Below are positions 1-11,578 of a DNA stretch of 64,000 bases, one piece after another (position 1 is the first letter of the stretch; each line of letters begins with the position of its first letter). The stretch covers positions 372,001 to 436,000 of the forward strand of contig QEYB01001685.1 of NCBI GenBank assembly GCA_017562135.1. Direction: 5' to 3'. A program made the position numbers and the translations under genes. A model generated the notes under the pieces. The model searched no databases. It was not told the DNA's origin and saw nothing but the letters and a program-made list of their open reading frames with translations. The DNA comes from Dipylidium caninum. Taxonomy: Eukaryota; Platyhelminthes; Cestoda; Cyclophyllidea; Dipylidiidae.

Positions 1-371
1 ATTTTTTCTTTCTTTGTTTTTTTGACTTATTTGACAATTAATGGCTAGTCGTTAAAGTGTTGTTTTGCCAATTCTAGAGTCGCTTTATATTTGGCTAATA
101 GCCATGATGTTCAGGGTTACCTCTCCTGTTCCCCCACCAATTAGTCGAGTTGTTGCTCTAAGAGCAGTAGTAAGCCTCACAGGTTAGGGTTTGAGTCTCG
201 CCAAGATGCCAGGCTCTTTTCCTTTTAAAACATGTTAAAGTGATTAAGGAAACTAAAGCAACAATACATCACCGAATTTTTACTCGAATATCCCCTTTTG
301 TAATGTATCAAGGCGATGAAAATTATTGTTATCCACTTTAGTGTTGAATTGCTTTGTTCCATTTTGTGTAG
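1..371 (+). other. Intron of NUP133 (window edge)
   Basis: This stretch is AT-rich with pyrimidine runs and ends in a TTGTGTAG acceptor at 364-371, directly before the first NUP133 exon visible here. I see no coding frame in it that fits the gene. It is taken as the 3' part of an intron that begins outside the window. Confidence 0.5.
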
Positions 372-2848
372 CATGGCGCATTAATCGCCCTGAAGCGGCA
401 TTGGATTTGGCTATCCGCTTTCTTGACAAGAAACTCATACTCGAGATTTCCGATCACCTCGATAAGCACTCTGCAGACGGGAAACAGCACACCAACCTCA
501 TGCACGCTCTTGCACACTCTCCTCCGGATAGCCAACTGGCCGATTATGCTCTACAAGTGAATTATCATCTTAGGACTTTGTGATTTTATGTTCTTCTCGT
601 CGGGGCTGTAATCTCTTTCCTTGGCAGTGGCACTACTCCTACATGGCGAGAAGGCCCGTCTCCAATCGTTGCTGGTGGCACTGCAAGAACGGGAGGCGGA
701 AGGCGAGAGTTTGAAGGTGCAAGACCGCCAGAAAAGGCCAACTCCGATGGTTCAGTCTGCCACCTCGGCGAAACGGTCACGGCAAGCGTCGGAGACGTGT
801 GTAACTCGATTCTTGCAGCGGCGGGAAGCGAGGGACTTCGCCTGGTTGCATCAACTCGGCAATAGGGATTTTGATCAGGTGAGGAAAGGGAGAGGAATTG
901 AAGCAGCTTTTGGCATTTTTTTCCGTGTTTGAGTATCTCCACTCTGCTTTTTTGACTGGCATTTCTGTGTTACATAAATTGTTGTATTTACATCTCCTAA
1001 ATGTTTGCGGTTGTTGAGAGCCCCGTAAAGTATCATCAAATTTGGGGACAATAATAAGGACACCACATCTCTCGTTGTCTCTCTCGTAAATTGTGGTTAC
1101 ATCTGTCAATAGAATCTAAAAATCTTCACTCCGTGATCACTTGGCTATTCCCATAAATGCGGCTTTTTCCTTCCTTTTCACTTAGAAGCTAAGGTGTTCT
1201 GCTTCGATGACAGAACGGACTAAGCTAAACTCTTCTCGAGCAGATTTAATTAGTTAACGTTTATCGCTCCCTGATGCCGTTCCACCTTCAGGCGTCTCAG
1301 GGTCTTCTCGCTGCAGGTGTGAGCGAGATCTCTTCATTACGCCGTCGGCGTACCCTCCTGAGTCTATCCAAACTCACATCCATTGCTGCCGGCCATCTTA
1401 TATCCACCACTGACTTTGACAATGACGCTCTCCCCTCCGACAGCCCTGTTGACAAGTATCTGGAGGTTATTCGTCTTCAGGTAACCTCTCTTTCTCTCTA
1501 AATGTAGTCGGAAAGATATTACGTTTGTTGGTGAAATTGAGATTTCAGAAAAATAACCTATTTGATGCGTATCTCCATTACGTGGCTTGCAAAAATTTTG
1601 TCATGCAGCACATCAAGATAAACTCCTTCCGTCATTCGTCTTCTCTTCTTTTTAAATTCTTAATTCAGGAGTGAGATTGAAGAAGAGGATAATCTTAATG
1701 TAATGACCGCCATTTATTGTGTTTGTTGAGGTGGATATGCCTCTTTTACGTAAACGCTAATTCAAATGGTAATCATTTTAGGGAATGTTTTAAGACAATG
1801 CTTCAGAGGACATTTCACTTTACTAACTTCCAGATGCCATTTTACTTTATCAGGAGGAGTGGTTACGAAGGAAGAAGAAGACGCCAGGAGACGACGACGC
1901 ATCCGTTTTCTCCGCTGCCACCTTAGCCCGACTTTTTGTCACCGACACGGGATTTGTGTCACATGAGTCGTCGAGGGATGATCTTCTTGCCACCTTTGCC
2001 GTGGCCCTTCGACTGTGCAGACTGGCGACGGAAGTAGACGAACCACCGGTAGAGTCCGGTACTGAACAACAAGACTTGTTAAATGACATTTGGTCACAGG
2101 CTGTTAAAGTAGACTCGTGGGTTCTTATTTTTGCCCTGTAATATTCCACAAGTGTGGACTATTTATGGTCACTTTCTCTCTTACCAGGTGGAAAAAGCCT
2201 GATGAAGGCGGTGATTTCAATGAAGCCTGTGAGAACAGTTTCTTTCGCGCTCTTTTGGAATGTTCCCTGGCGACTGGTGGGCTTATTTACTATAGCTTAA
2301 CGTTGAAAATTACTAGGTTGACAGAATTTTTGTCCACAGGATGATGTCTCACTTGTTCGGACCGCCCCCCTTTTAGTGCCAATCGCGTTATTTTATATTT
2401 GGCATCTCCCACTTAGTGTTTAATCTTCTTAGTGCAGAATTTGCATGTAAACACTGCGCTAATCTTTACTATCAACCGTTATCGTAGATGTATTCTCGCT
2501 GCGCCCAATTCGCGGTTAATGACTACAAAATGCACTCAACATTTAAAAAATCGTGATCAAATGCCATCATAAACTAATAACTTGATTGGCCAAAAGTTAA
2601 ACCAAATCTGGAGGAAGATTCATGCTCCACCTTTCTGTTGACGTCAAAACTCATAAACATGTTTGCCGTTTTTGCCTGTAGGAGAAGACCTCCAAACTAT
2701 TCTTCCACCAATGAAGGATTTCCTCGCATCGGTTGAATCCGAATACGAGCCTTGGCTGCGGATACTAGTCGAAAACGCGTACAACCTGGTTCTCAAGAGA
2801 AATTCCTCACAAAAACCAGAACCGTCCTCTATTCTCATGGAAATTTGA
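372..2848 (+). CDS. NUP133: Nucleoporin NUP133, C-terminal exons (5' partial)
   Basis: NUP133 is a scaffold subunit of the Y-complex (NUP107-160) of the nuclear pore. Exons read here: 372-556, 651-878 (or from 628), 1292-1480, 1854-2116, 2188-2276 and 2682-2848, ending in TGA. About 380 residues of the C-terminal helical domain are present. Matches to the recalled human protein, in order: the WLHQLGNRDFDQ helix (human has a W-L-H-E motif there), the RRRTLLSLSKLTSIA helix (human KKKTLLGLSKLAALA), a D-x-W element after KAV, and FFRALLECSLATGEDLQTILPP near the end (human [21 protein letters not shown]). Phases agree at all junctions except the first, where the conserved frame would need CAAG at the donor while the canonical GT starts one base earlier; using the downstream AG at 649-650 restores the phase but drops 7-8 residues. 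The gene converges on TTC19. Confidence 0.85.
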
Positions 2849-2899
2849 CTCCCCGTACTCTTCCCTGTAAAAGAAGCTTAATATTTTTAGTAGTTGTTA

Positions 2900-4004
2900 T
2901 TATTTATTTATTTTTACTTCTGTCTGGGACCAGGTTTCGATCATTTCCTGTACATTTTTAATCTCGTTTATAGCAGTATCACGGTCCCTTGTGCTTTTTA
3001 AATTTGAGCAAGCTTTGTGGGCCCTACTCAGCCACTTTTTGGCTGAAACGAATTCATCTCTGTTGCCGTCGATGATTGCACCAGTGCAGTAAAGACGTAT
3101 TAAAGGAAGAGTAGGTGATTTTTGCTTTTCGGCCTCGTCGATCGCTGATTGAAGGTCTTCAAGGGCATCACTTACACTGCCAATATGACTCTCGACATGG
3201 GCCAAATCGGCTCGAAGATGAAGGCAATTTTCGTGTTGTGGAGGATAGATCTTTTGAGCCGATTTAAGCGCTATCTGAAGTTTTTCACGAGCTTCTTTTA
3301 ACTCACCGTTTTGAATAAGAAAACTGACATAAAAATTGGAATGAAGAATTGGGTACCTACTGTGCATAAGCGTTAGAAATCAGACCCAAGAGGGCAATGT
3401 CGTTTATCGCTTTCTCGCTTAAGTCGGAATTTTGGTCAGGGATGAGAGATATGTTCGCCATCTGATTGTCGAAACAAAACTGGAAACCCAGGGAGGCCTT
3501 GTCGACGTCACCTAGTTTAGAGTAGAGAAGGGCCAACTTCAGGGAAAGCTCCATAAGGCACCCGTCGTGAAGATCCATTCCAGCAACAATGCACGAACGA
3601 ATGGTCTCGATCAAAAGCTTTTCGGCGTCCTGATAATTGCGCTGAAGTAGGCGAATGTTGGCCAGTTCGCTGAAGACACGAGCGCGACGACTTGCATGCT
3701 CGGTGGGATTCAAGTGTTCCGCCTGTGCGGCGTCGGCGAGGAGTTGGAGAATACGATGAAGGGTTAAATCAGCGCCATCAAAGTCGCGCTTGCGAACTTG
3801 GGTATAGGCAATCTTCATTAGGGCGGCCGTTTCCTCCTCAAGAGTTACGGTTTTTCTCGAAAAGGGAAAGACAAGACATAGTGTGTTGACAAAAAAAGGC
3901 GGCAAGAGGCTCCGCGATCTGTGGTACGAAACTGAAGAAGGAACAAAGTAGACTAGTTTAATCAGCGGAAAAAAGAAATTGCGAAGTCGAAAATTCGCCG
4001 CCAT
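2900..4004 (-). CDS. TTC19: Tetratricopeptide repeat protein 19, mitochondrial
   Basis: TTC19 is an inner-membrane-associated mitochondrial protein that supports respiratory complex III by helping clear Rieske-protein fragments. There are two exons on the minus strand: 4004-3361 and 3323-2900, stop TAA. The 37-bp intron (3324-3360) joins NAYA to HFLIQNGELKEA, matching the human ACARYLLFSKQPSQA segment. Upstream, ALMKIAYTQVRKRDFDGADL, NYQDAEKLLIETI and ISLKLALLYSKLGD-like TPR helices line up with human TTC19. The start used is the first ATG in frame; its N-terminus (MAANFRLRNFFFPLIKLVYF) is basic and hydrophobic without acidic residues, as in a mitochondrial presequence. The length (about 355 aa) is close to the human 380. 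AATAAA on this strand overlaps the last codons, so the mRNA probably has a very short 3' UTR and ends against NUP133. Confidence 0.88.
2903..2912 (-). other. Overlapping AATAAA poly(A) signals of TTC19
   Basis: Two overlapping AATAAA hexamers on the minus strand (2912-2907 and 2908-2903) lie inside the last codons of TTC19, immediately before its TAA. Cleavage 10-30 nt downstream would fall at about 2875-2895, between the two convergent stop codons. Confidence 0.5.
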
Positions 4005-4019
4005 TATCCGGCGTGCCAA

Positions 4020-4836
4020 GCTATTTTTTTATGAGAATACTTTCGGAAAGGGGAAGAATTCGTGTGACACCCTCTGGAGTCTTGCAGAATGTTAGATTCT
4101 CAAACAGCAGCAGAACAGTAAAACAAATAAAAGGTCGAACGTAGCACCATAGTAAAACCGTGCATCAAAAGGTCGGGGCATACAGACACACAACTTTGAT
4201 TTAAACATAAATTTAGCAATTTTTAATGGAACGGTTGGTCAGTTCTGGACTTCGTTCAATAGTGTTGATTGTTGCGGCCAGCGAGGGAGCTGCTTTGAGT
4301 GTTTCTTAATTTTTCGTTATATTATTACAAGATGTATTAAGGCTTGAAGGTGTAAGATATGGATAAAAGATTTAAAATCCCGCCTTTATACTATTGGTTA
4401 GGTTGCTCATGTTATGCAATTTATGCGATGTGGAATCATACGATTTTTCGATATTTGAGTTATATGATTTACACTCGAAAAGAAGTGAATTACAACATAA
4501 TCTTTGGTTTTGCCGTCATTTCACCAGTGTTATCCTGATTTTCCCTCATGTTCAGCATTAATGATCTCATTTTCATTTTTGAGCCTATATTGAGGCTGCA
4601 ACTAGTCCGTTGGACAACGTGCCAGCTTTCTGACTTATTTATTATTCAAGCATTTGCGACAGAATTTCAAGAATACTTTTGCCTTTCTTTGCAGTGTTCA
4701 CTGTGGCTTCGATTCAAGTCGCCCCACCCCCTGCCCTCCTCCCCACGGCCACATTACCTTAGGTGTTTGCCAATAATTAATTTAATTATCTTGTAGTATT
4801 TTAATGCCAAATAGGCACCTTTTCCTTCTCTGTTCA
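4020..4836. other. Intergenic region between TTC19 and the odd-skipped gene
   Basis: This stretch holds the 5' side of TTC19 and the 3' side of the downstream minus-strand zinc-finger gene. It is AT-rich. A plus-strand open frame at 4548-4796 is hydrophobic, has no family resemblance and contains a TTTATT-rich stretch; I take it as chance. No other gene or repeat is seen. Confidence 0.4.
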
Positions 4837-4842
4837 TTTATT
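4837..4842 (-). other. Candidate poly(A) signal of the odd-skipped gene
   Basis: TTTATT on the plus strand reads AATAAA on the minus strand, about 270 nt after the stop codon of the zinc-finger gene. It is the nearest canonical hexamer I found downstream of that stop. Further TTTATT runs occur near 4637. Confidence 0.35.
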
Positions 4843-5112
4843 TTTAATAATAGTTGAGTTTTGAAATTCCTTCAGGTAAAAATGATTCAGCATAAATAAT
4901 CGCCAGGAATTGTCCTCGCAACAACCTTTGTCTGACATGCGCATATTACACGTAAACACAATCTGAGTTTCACATGAAAAAGCCTTAAAACAATGTTTGT
5001 GAGTATATATTTGGTGAGGTATGTACAATTCCGAATTTTCTGAAGGGATAATAAACACAAAATGCAATAAAACCAAAGATAAATTGAAACGTGGAAAGGA
5101 CAATGAACTAAA

Positions 5113-7959
5113 TTAGGGAAGTATTAACAAAATTTCATGTTTAACAATTGTCACTCCTGTTGAAATGATGATGTCACATCCATCGGTTGGGCCGGAGTGA
5201 TTATTTTTTTTGTGGTTTTCCAATGAACGAGCCTGACAAAAACCGCGATTGCAAAAGGTGCAAGAGAAGGGCTTCTTTAGGAGGTGTGTGTAACTGAAGA
5301 AAAAAAATGAAAAAGCAGTGGTAATCATGACTAAAAAATTACCGATTAGTTATTTTTACTCACTATTTCACGAACGGATCACTTTGCTATTTGAAGCACC
5401 GTTTTAATGTCCATAACATGCGGGTAACGTCTATCTCTTGTGCACTACAACTCATGTCACATTCGTCCAAATGACATTCATTTCAGCATTCGCTCGACGT
5501 ATTCACGTGAGTAATTATCAACTTGGAATTCCATCACATCAACCGATGACCTGAGCCTCTAGCGATCTGTTTCTTCGACTCATTAAAAGTTTTTAAGGCT
5601 TGCCTAATGCGGCTTATATTAGTTCTGATCCGCCTTCGCCAGTATCTACAGTCCAAATATGGTCCATTTTTGGTCCATTTTTGAGGGATTCGGACACGCT
5701 CCACCACTTTTCTCTGTTTTCCATTTTCTAATTCATCTATCAATCATACGTTATCCCATTCAGTTCCACACTTAATCCTGAAGTTGGTTCGCCTGATTCT
5801 TTACAGTGTATAAAACTTGAGGATTCTTCTAGGAAGTGAGCAATGTATTGCTTCATCAAATTATTCTTCTAATCTCAAGATCAACAGAATGGCCTAGTCT
5901 GCCAAGATTGAGGGCATTCATACTTCCGACTCTGCCACATATGAATCGGTCTCAAAGGGGCTACTCACTGACCTGTGATCTCTCAGATGGTCTTTTCGTC
6001 GGAAGCGTCTTGCACACACCGTGCATTCAAACGGACGCTCGTCGGTGTGGGTTCTTTCGTGAATCGTGCGGTTGTAGGCTTTTGTGAATCCTCGACCACA
6101 ATGTGAACACAGGTATGTTGGTGCTGAGCCGCCGTGTTGATTTCGTTTGCGTACGGACGTCTTTACCATGGTAACCTGAGGCCTTATCGGTTTCCGTAAA
6201 ACCTTACCAAAACTAGAAAAAGATCTAAAATGCTGTGTGCGGGACGGTGAAACTAGTGAATATAGCATAAACATGTTTACTACCCTCAACCTTATCCGTA
6301 ATATTAGAAAAAGCCTATGTCGAAATAAGTAGTAGTGGACAAGATAGACCTCACTTTGACAACAAAACGCTTTTGTGATTTAAAGGACTCATATTCTTTG
6401 AGAAATAAAAACCTGGAAAACGTTGGTGAGTTATCTGAATAAACCAGACCTAAAACCTACATTGGAAATTTGAGTTCTTCAGGTGCGAGGATTTCGTGGA
6501 CGGCGGTGATCGGTCTTTGTTGAATCGTTGAGATGGAGGACGGAGGCGGTGGTGGCGGTGGGGGGTGGATGGGAGGAGGAAGGGTAACGGGCGAAGGACC
6601 AGGAGCCGGAACAAGGGGATTTTGAGGCATCGAAGCAATCGAGAGGAAAGTGGGGTTAAATTCCACCTCACTTTTGGCTGACTGCTCCACCGTGGTGGAC
6701 CTCCACAACCCGAATGCATGTTAACATTTGGTAGAGCTGAAGCAGCGTTGTGGTCGCAGTTGCTGGTGATGTGTAAATTAACGAACAGGTAAGTTAATCA
6801 TTACTTTCCTCCATAGTCGCCTCCTTAGATTGCATTTTGTCCACCTACGTGATTCTGTGCTGGAGTGTGGGCACATGCACAATATCTTCGCTTTCAAAGT
6901 TCGTTTTGTCCACAATACGGCAAAAATTGGACTATGAGCTTCAGGGGGAAACAACGAAATTGGGGTGTCGCGCATCTCAATGAACCGATGTCAAGTTAAA
7001 CGTGACCTTTACGTTCATTGGCAGTTCACACTTCCAGTTTGCAATTTGTTGCTCAGACAATAGCGCTTCAGCCCACCTCATTAACTCGGATTTCAAGTGA
7101 GTACATAGGAGAAGAATGCCCGCCCACAAGACCACCACTGACAGGCAATCCTTGAATAGACTGACGGAGATTTAGTGAACAAGGATATTCTCGATTATGA
7201 AACCTCTTCTCTTTTCTCCACACAGACAATTGACTCTTAAAGCCACTATTCCACTCGCCTCAAAGCCGACTTTCAGTTCTTAAAAGGTTTTTGTCAGATA
7301 TTCAACTCTCTAAATCACTCCCGTTTTTAGAAGATGAAATGGGGCTCCGAAAAATGAATTTATGAGTCTACATTAATAGAAAGGAATTTTCAAGCTCCTA
7401 ACCACGATGGAGGGTTGAAATGGCAGAAACTTATGTTTCGTCAAAAAAAAAACGATTAGCTGAGGGTTCGTATACACACCTAAGCCTTCAAGATGTTGTC
7501 TAGTATGTATGGGCCAATTAACAAGGGTGTAAAAATGAAGAAAAGACTAAAATCCTCAACAGGGAAAGTATTTACCTAGTTTAAGAGCCACAAACGCCGT
7601 GAATCACTAAGAAATCCCACTTACAGTTCATTTGAAAGGGAGTTTCCAGTGGTGTCAAGGGAGTTTTACCATCGTCCACGCTGGCAGTAGCGCAGGTGGG
7701 CGAAGAGAAAGGGCTCTTGATATTTTCCTCGAGCTTAGCCGTGATGGTAGAAGCAGAGGAGAGACTCAAATCCAACGGTTCGGTCTCCTCTCCCTCCCCT
7801 TCTTCTTCGTCCCCCACCATTTCATCCTCCATCTCGTCCATCTCCTCAGGTGGCATTGTTGAAGTGGTAGACGGACTTGTTTTTGCTTGACGCCTAAACA
7901 TCACAGATATACTTTGAAGGAAGAGGACTGTTAACTTACTCAGCGGATGCCTGCACCAT
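5113..7959 (-). CDS. odd: Odd-skipped-related C2H2 zinc-finger transcription factor
   Basis: Odd-skipped/OSR proteins are DNA-binding regulators of patterning and gut or kidney-type development. Exons on the minus strand: 7959-7940 (MVQASA...), 7893-7625, about 6680-6461, about 6215-5973 and 5293-5113 (stop TAA). Fingers 1-2 contain [12 protein letters not shown] and [11 protein letters not shown], near-identical to the odd family's [12 protein letters not shown] and FRRQDHLRDHR. Finger 3, in the last exon, has [20 protein letters not shown], matching the family's GKGFCQSRTLAVHK, but with four residues between the two histidines. Exon 2 is acidic and carries EPLDLSLSS, a PLDLS-type CtBP-binding motif. 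Exon 3 is proline-rich. Phases at the 7959/7893 and 5973/5293 junctions agree; the 5' edge of exon 3 and of the finger 1-2 exon are less certain (for the latter AG at 6219-6218 or nearby). The 20-nt first coding exon rests on an ATG in AACAAGGATGG followed by GTAAGT. Confidence 0.82.
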
Positions 7960-10900
7960 CCTTGTTCTCCTTAGTGATAAAGTGACCACGATGCTATGGG
8001 AGCAGCGCTCTTATAGCAGTGGGGACAGTGCCTAGCTGTCCCTTACTGATTATGCTAATTGGTGTTACGTGTGTATGTGTGTGCCTTCGTGGGACAAGAT
8101 CTCTGGTCACCGGCGCCAGATGGGATGACATCTGCCCCAGGAAAGCGGAGTTAACCTCCTCTGTCTGATGCTGATGGTCGGAGTCTCGAAAGGACCAGAT
8201 GTCGAGTACCCGACCTGTCCACGGAGTGTGTTGATATTCCACCTCCGATGATGGCATGCGTCATCATCTTGGATGGTTCTTTGGACATTGTCGAGTGCAA
8301 ATGACCGTCTGACTTTACCAAAAATACATAAGGGAGGCAAAAAGGAGATTGCCTCCGTGGTGTAGCCTATAACAACAGTCCAAGTGGGAAGGAATATTAC
8401 ACGAAATTAAAGCTACGACTGCTGACTCAGTCATGAATAAAACCCCCGCAGTCCTATTCGTTATCCTAAAAACAGGTCAATCAATACCCATAAATTATCG
8501 ATTTTTTAATGCAGAAGCGGGTATTTTCTCCGCTATGTGTGCAGAGCGCGCAAGTTGCAGTTCTGAGCTACCTCGACAAGATGTTTTACTCTGTGCCATC
8601 AGTTCATTGTCGTCCCGTCGAAGAGTGGGCTTTACATTGCAAAGTTTTTCTTCTGTTTCGCCATACATCATAATTAATACGAATTGTGGATTATTTTGCA
8701 TAGCGACATGGGGTTAAGAACCTTGCATACGTGCTCAAGACGTCAGTGTGGGGCGCCACTATTGTCCGAGTAAAACTTTGGGTAGCCCGCTGAATTCGGG
8801 GTAAGAAGGCCTACTGGCCCGAATGGAAGTCTACCGAGGGGCTCGGTGGAACTACGGAAGGTTGATCACACTGCTCACACTTTACAGATTACCCCCTTCG
8901 CCTTATGCAAACGTGGCATTCTTCCTTTCCTCCTATTTGAGAAGAATCTGAGATTTTTCCAAATTGCCCACGTCAATAGTCCCAATAGGCTTGAAGCAAG
9001 CCGTGTCAACCACAAGTCTTGGCCGCAAATATTTGCTTTATACTATTTTTCGTCGAGGCAGACGATGCCCTTCATGGTGATTCCTGTGATGTGACATGCG
9101 TACTAAGGATGCAGCAGACACTATTTACTGTTAGTGATTATTTGTATCGTATAAATCGCGATTATTACACTAACAAGCCCTTCATACCCCATTCTGGCAT
9201 AGGGGATCCACCTAATCGTACTTCTTATGGTAGAAATATTGGAGTTTAACGGAGCCTATAACAAGTTGAGTTGATGAGGCAACTCATCAGGAATTCTTGT
9301 TCATATCGTCCTTTTCCGGCCACAATCGTTTGACGTGTGAGAGCGAGCGTGACGTCCTCTGTCTCCGCGGAGGATTGCGGGGTAGTTCCAGGGAAAGGGA
9401 AGTGATAACTAGAGAAACGCTTTCCCGAAATCGGTAATCATCAATCTTTTGGGGGAGGAGAATCCCTCTACCAACAGTATGGATGAAAAATATGTCCAAC
9501 TGAACAGAAAGTAAGTCTACTCCGTTTGAGGTGATGAAATACGTCCTCCCTTTGAGGCCTTTTTTGTGTTAGATCTTGGGAAGCAACACAATGCAAACCC
9601 TTAATCACCTCGCTCTCTTCGGTCCCAACGCCTACCATTCCGCATTTATTTCACCTGTCCAAAGAGTATGTCCGCCATCCCTGCCCTTTAAACTGAGTAT
9701 TCCTACTTTTTTACCAGACCCTTCTGAAGGAGTAAGTATTCCTCCTCCACAAGGAGGTCTACCAATGATCCGAGGTGTTTGTGATTCAATTCCTTCAAAT
9801 AGAAGAAGGTCATCTTATATCCACAAAGTAGGCGCCTAAGTATTTCCTCAAAGGATTTTATAGTCCTTTTGCCAATATTCTCTCATGGAAATGGAAAGAA
9901 CGATATTTCCATTGACCCCGTTGTCATAATTCGTCCACGTCAAGACCCTGTTTCTTATGGATTTTTTCGGTATTTGTGGAAGTTCGAAGCATTGCTGACA
10001 GCTAAATAATAATATCACAACGCATCCCATAGTCGCCTCATAAATTCTCCCCTATTCATTTAACAGTCTGAAACTGGCCGTGTAATGAGGCAAGGAGGGC
10101 GTTAGGGGTCTAATTTTGTAAATTTAATGCACTCATGCGACCATATAGGATTTAGGGGTTGGGGGACGACCAGCCTGGTATTGGGCATATCTCCATCTTT
10201 CTTTAAGATGTCTTCCAAGATAACACGCTAAATGGTGTTTTACTAAACGTAGTCTTATACATTCTGTTTTAGTGGACTTGAGGTCGCCACAGTAATTGTA
10301 TGACCGTGTGGACAGTCATTCCTATTCTGTTGGCCTGGTGGAGATAATGAATTCCAAGTTCCTCCCACCTCTGAGTTCATAACTGGCATTCCTGTGCCCT
10401 TACTCTCCTCCTTCCCATTTTTTTCACCGACTTGCCGGCCACCCCTGATTCCACTCAACTCCCGCAAATCTTCGCAATCAGGTTCATCAAAGCGTTCGCC
10501 TTTGATGCAAGAATAAGCAAGAAGAAACTTATTTCTACTTTCTGCCTTTCTCTGCGAGAGGGTTTCGATAAGCCCCAAACCAATTTACATTTTAGGAATC
10601 ATCCTCCTCTCCATCCAGGTCACGAAAACGTGTTTGTGACTCCCCCAACCCATTAAATGCTTCCAAAGATGGTCTCGTCAACATTGGATCCCCGCAGTAG
10701 CATCAAAAGTCCGGTCTTCTGTCAGGGCATGCGGTCTGAGCTTTGTCCATCTTCATTTGGCCGGCTGGTCTCAATGGCTACTGTTGATTCGACTCCAATC
10801 ATTCCACCTTGTGCAACGAGGCTTGCGACAACACGAGGAGAGCGAGGTCTTCATAAATTCCTCGATTTTCTACCTATCACAGGATCAATTTGCTGGCACC

Positions 10901-11578
10901 TAACCAGCCATTTGAAGTCATTTAAGTGTCGTGATTCATGGGAATCCGGTCTCAAAAATTCAACTATAGAAGCCGGGAGACTCTTGTCCCAATAATCTTG
11001 ACATGAAGCCGAGTTTTTATTTTTATTAATTGGAACTGCCAAACCTCACTTTCTTTTACTACGGTCTTGGAGAAGGGAATGCCGCTTTCCCGCCAGTCAA
11101 TGGGGTATGCAACCTGTGTTCATATATGTCCGACTGCCTATCACATAATTATAATCGGAGATATGCTGGGCAAACTGGGGACAGATGGTCGGGTTTTGGG
11201 TGAGTGAGACGGTGTTATGCAAATTCCGGGGGGCGGGAGTGAAAGCGTGTGGGCAGGGCATCTGGAGCCTGCTCGCACGAAGGCATTAGCATTTGGCGGA
11301 ACCGTTTATGCTCCCCAAACACATTCCCCACACCTCTCTCCACCTCTCTCTCTGACCCCGTTCGCATACATTTGTTCCTCCTCTTCTGTCTCCAACTACC
11401 ATCATTTTCCCTAGCAACGATTGTTTAGGGCAACCGAAGACGCGTTTGCATAATGATGACGGTGTCAGTGTCGGTTAGGGTTGTATCATTGTCGGTGGCG
11501 AATTCAGTCAACTTATTTCTCACTTTCTATCGGGGTGTTAGAAATTTCCAATAAGTAATAAGCATATATGTTTAACAG
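7960..11578. other. Intergenic stretch upstream of the odd-skipped gene
   Basis: About 3.6 kb between two divergent genes. I see no recognisable gene. Open frames on the minus strand (10255-10578) and plus strand (9576-9839, 10657-10995) reach 87-112 codons but show no motif, consistent splice borders or family resemblance. The region should hold the promoter and 5' UTR of the odd-skipped gene and any upstream exons of the small plus-strand gene that ends at 12545. Confidence 0.4.

Noticed and set aside
130..200. tRNA-like stretch with GGTTTGAGTCTCGCC resembling a T-arm/B box
   Set aside because: I could not form a cloverleaf with acceptor and anticodon stems around it; it is probably chance or a degenerate tRNA-derived repeat.
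3324..3367. Apparent stop and frameshift in TTC19 after NAYAQ
   Set aside because: A 37-bp intron with GTAGGT and TGTCAG borders joins the two frames in line with the human protein.
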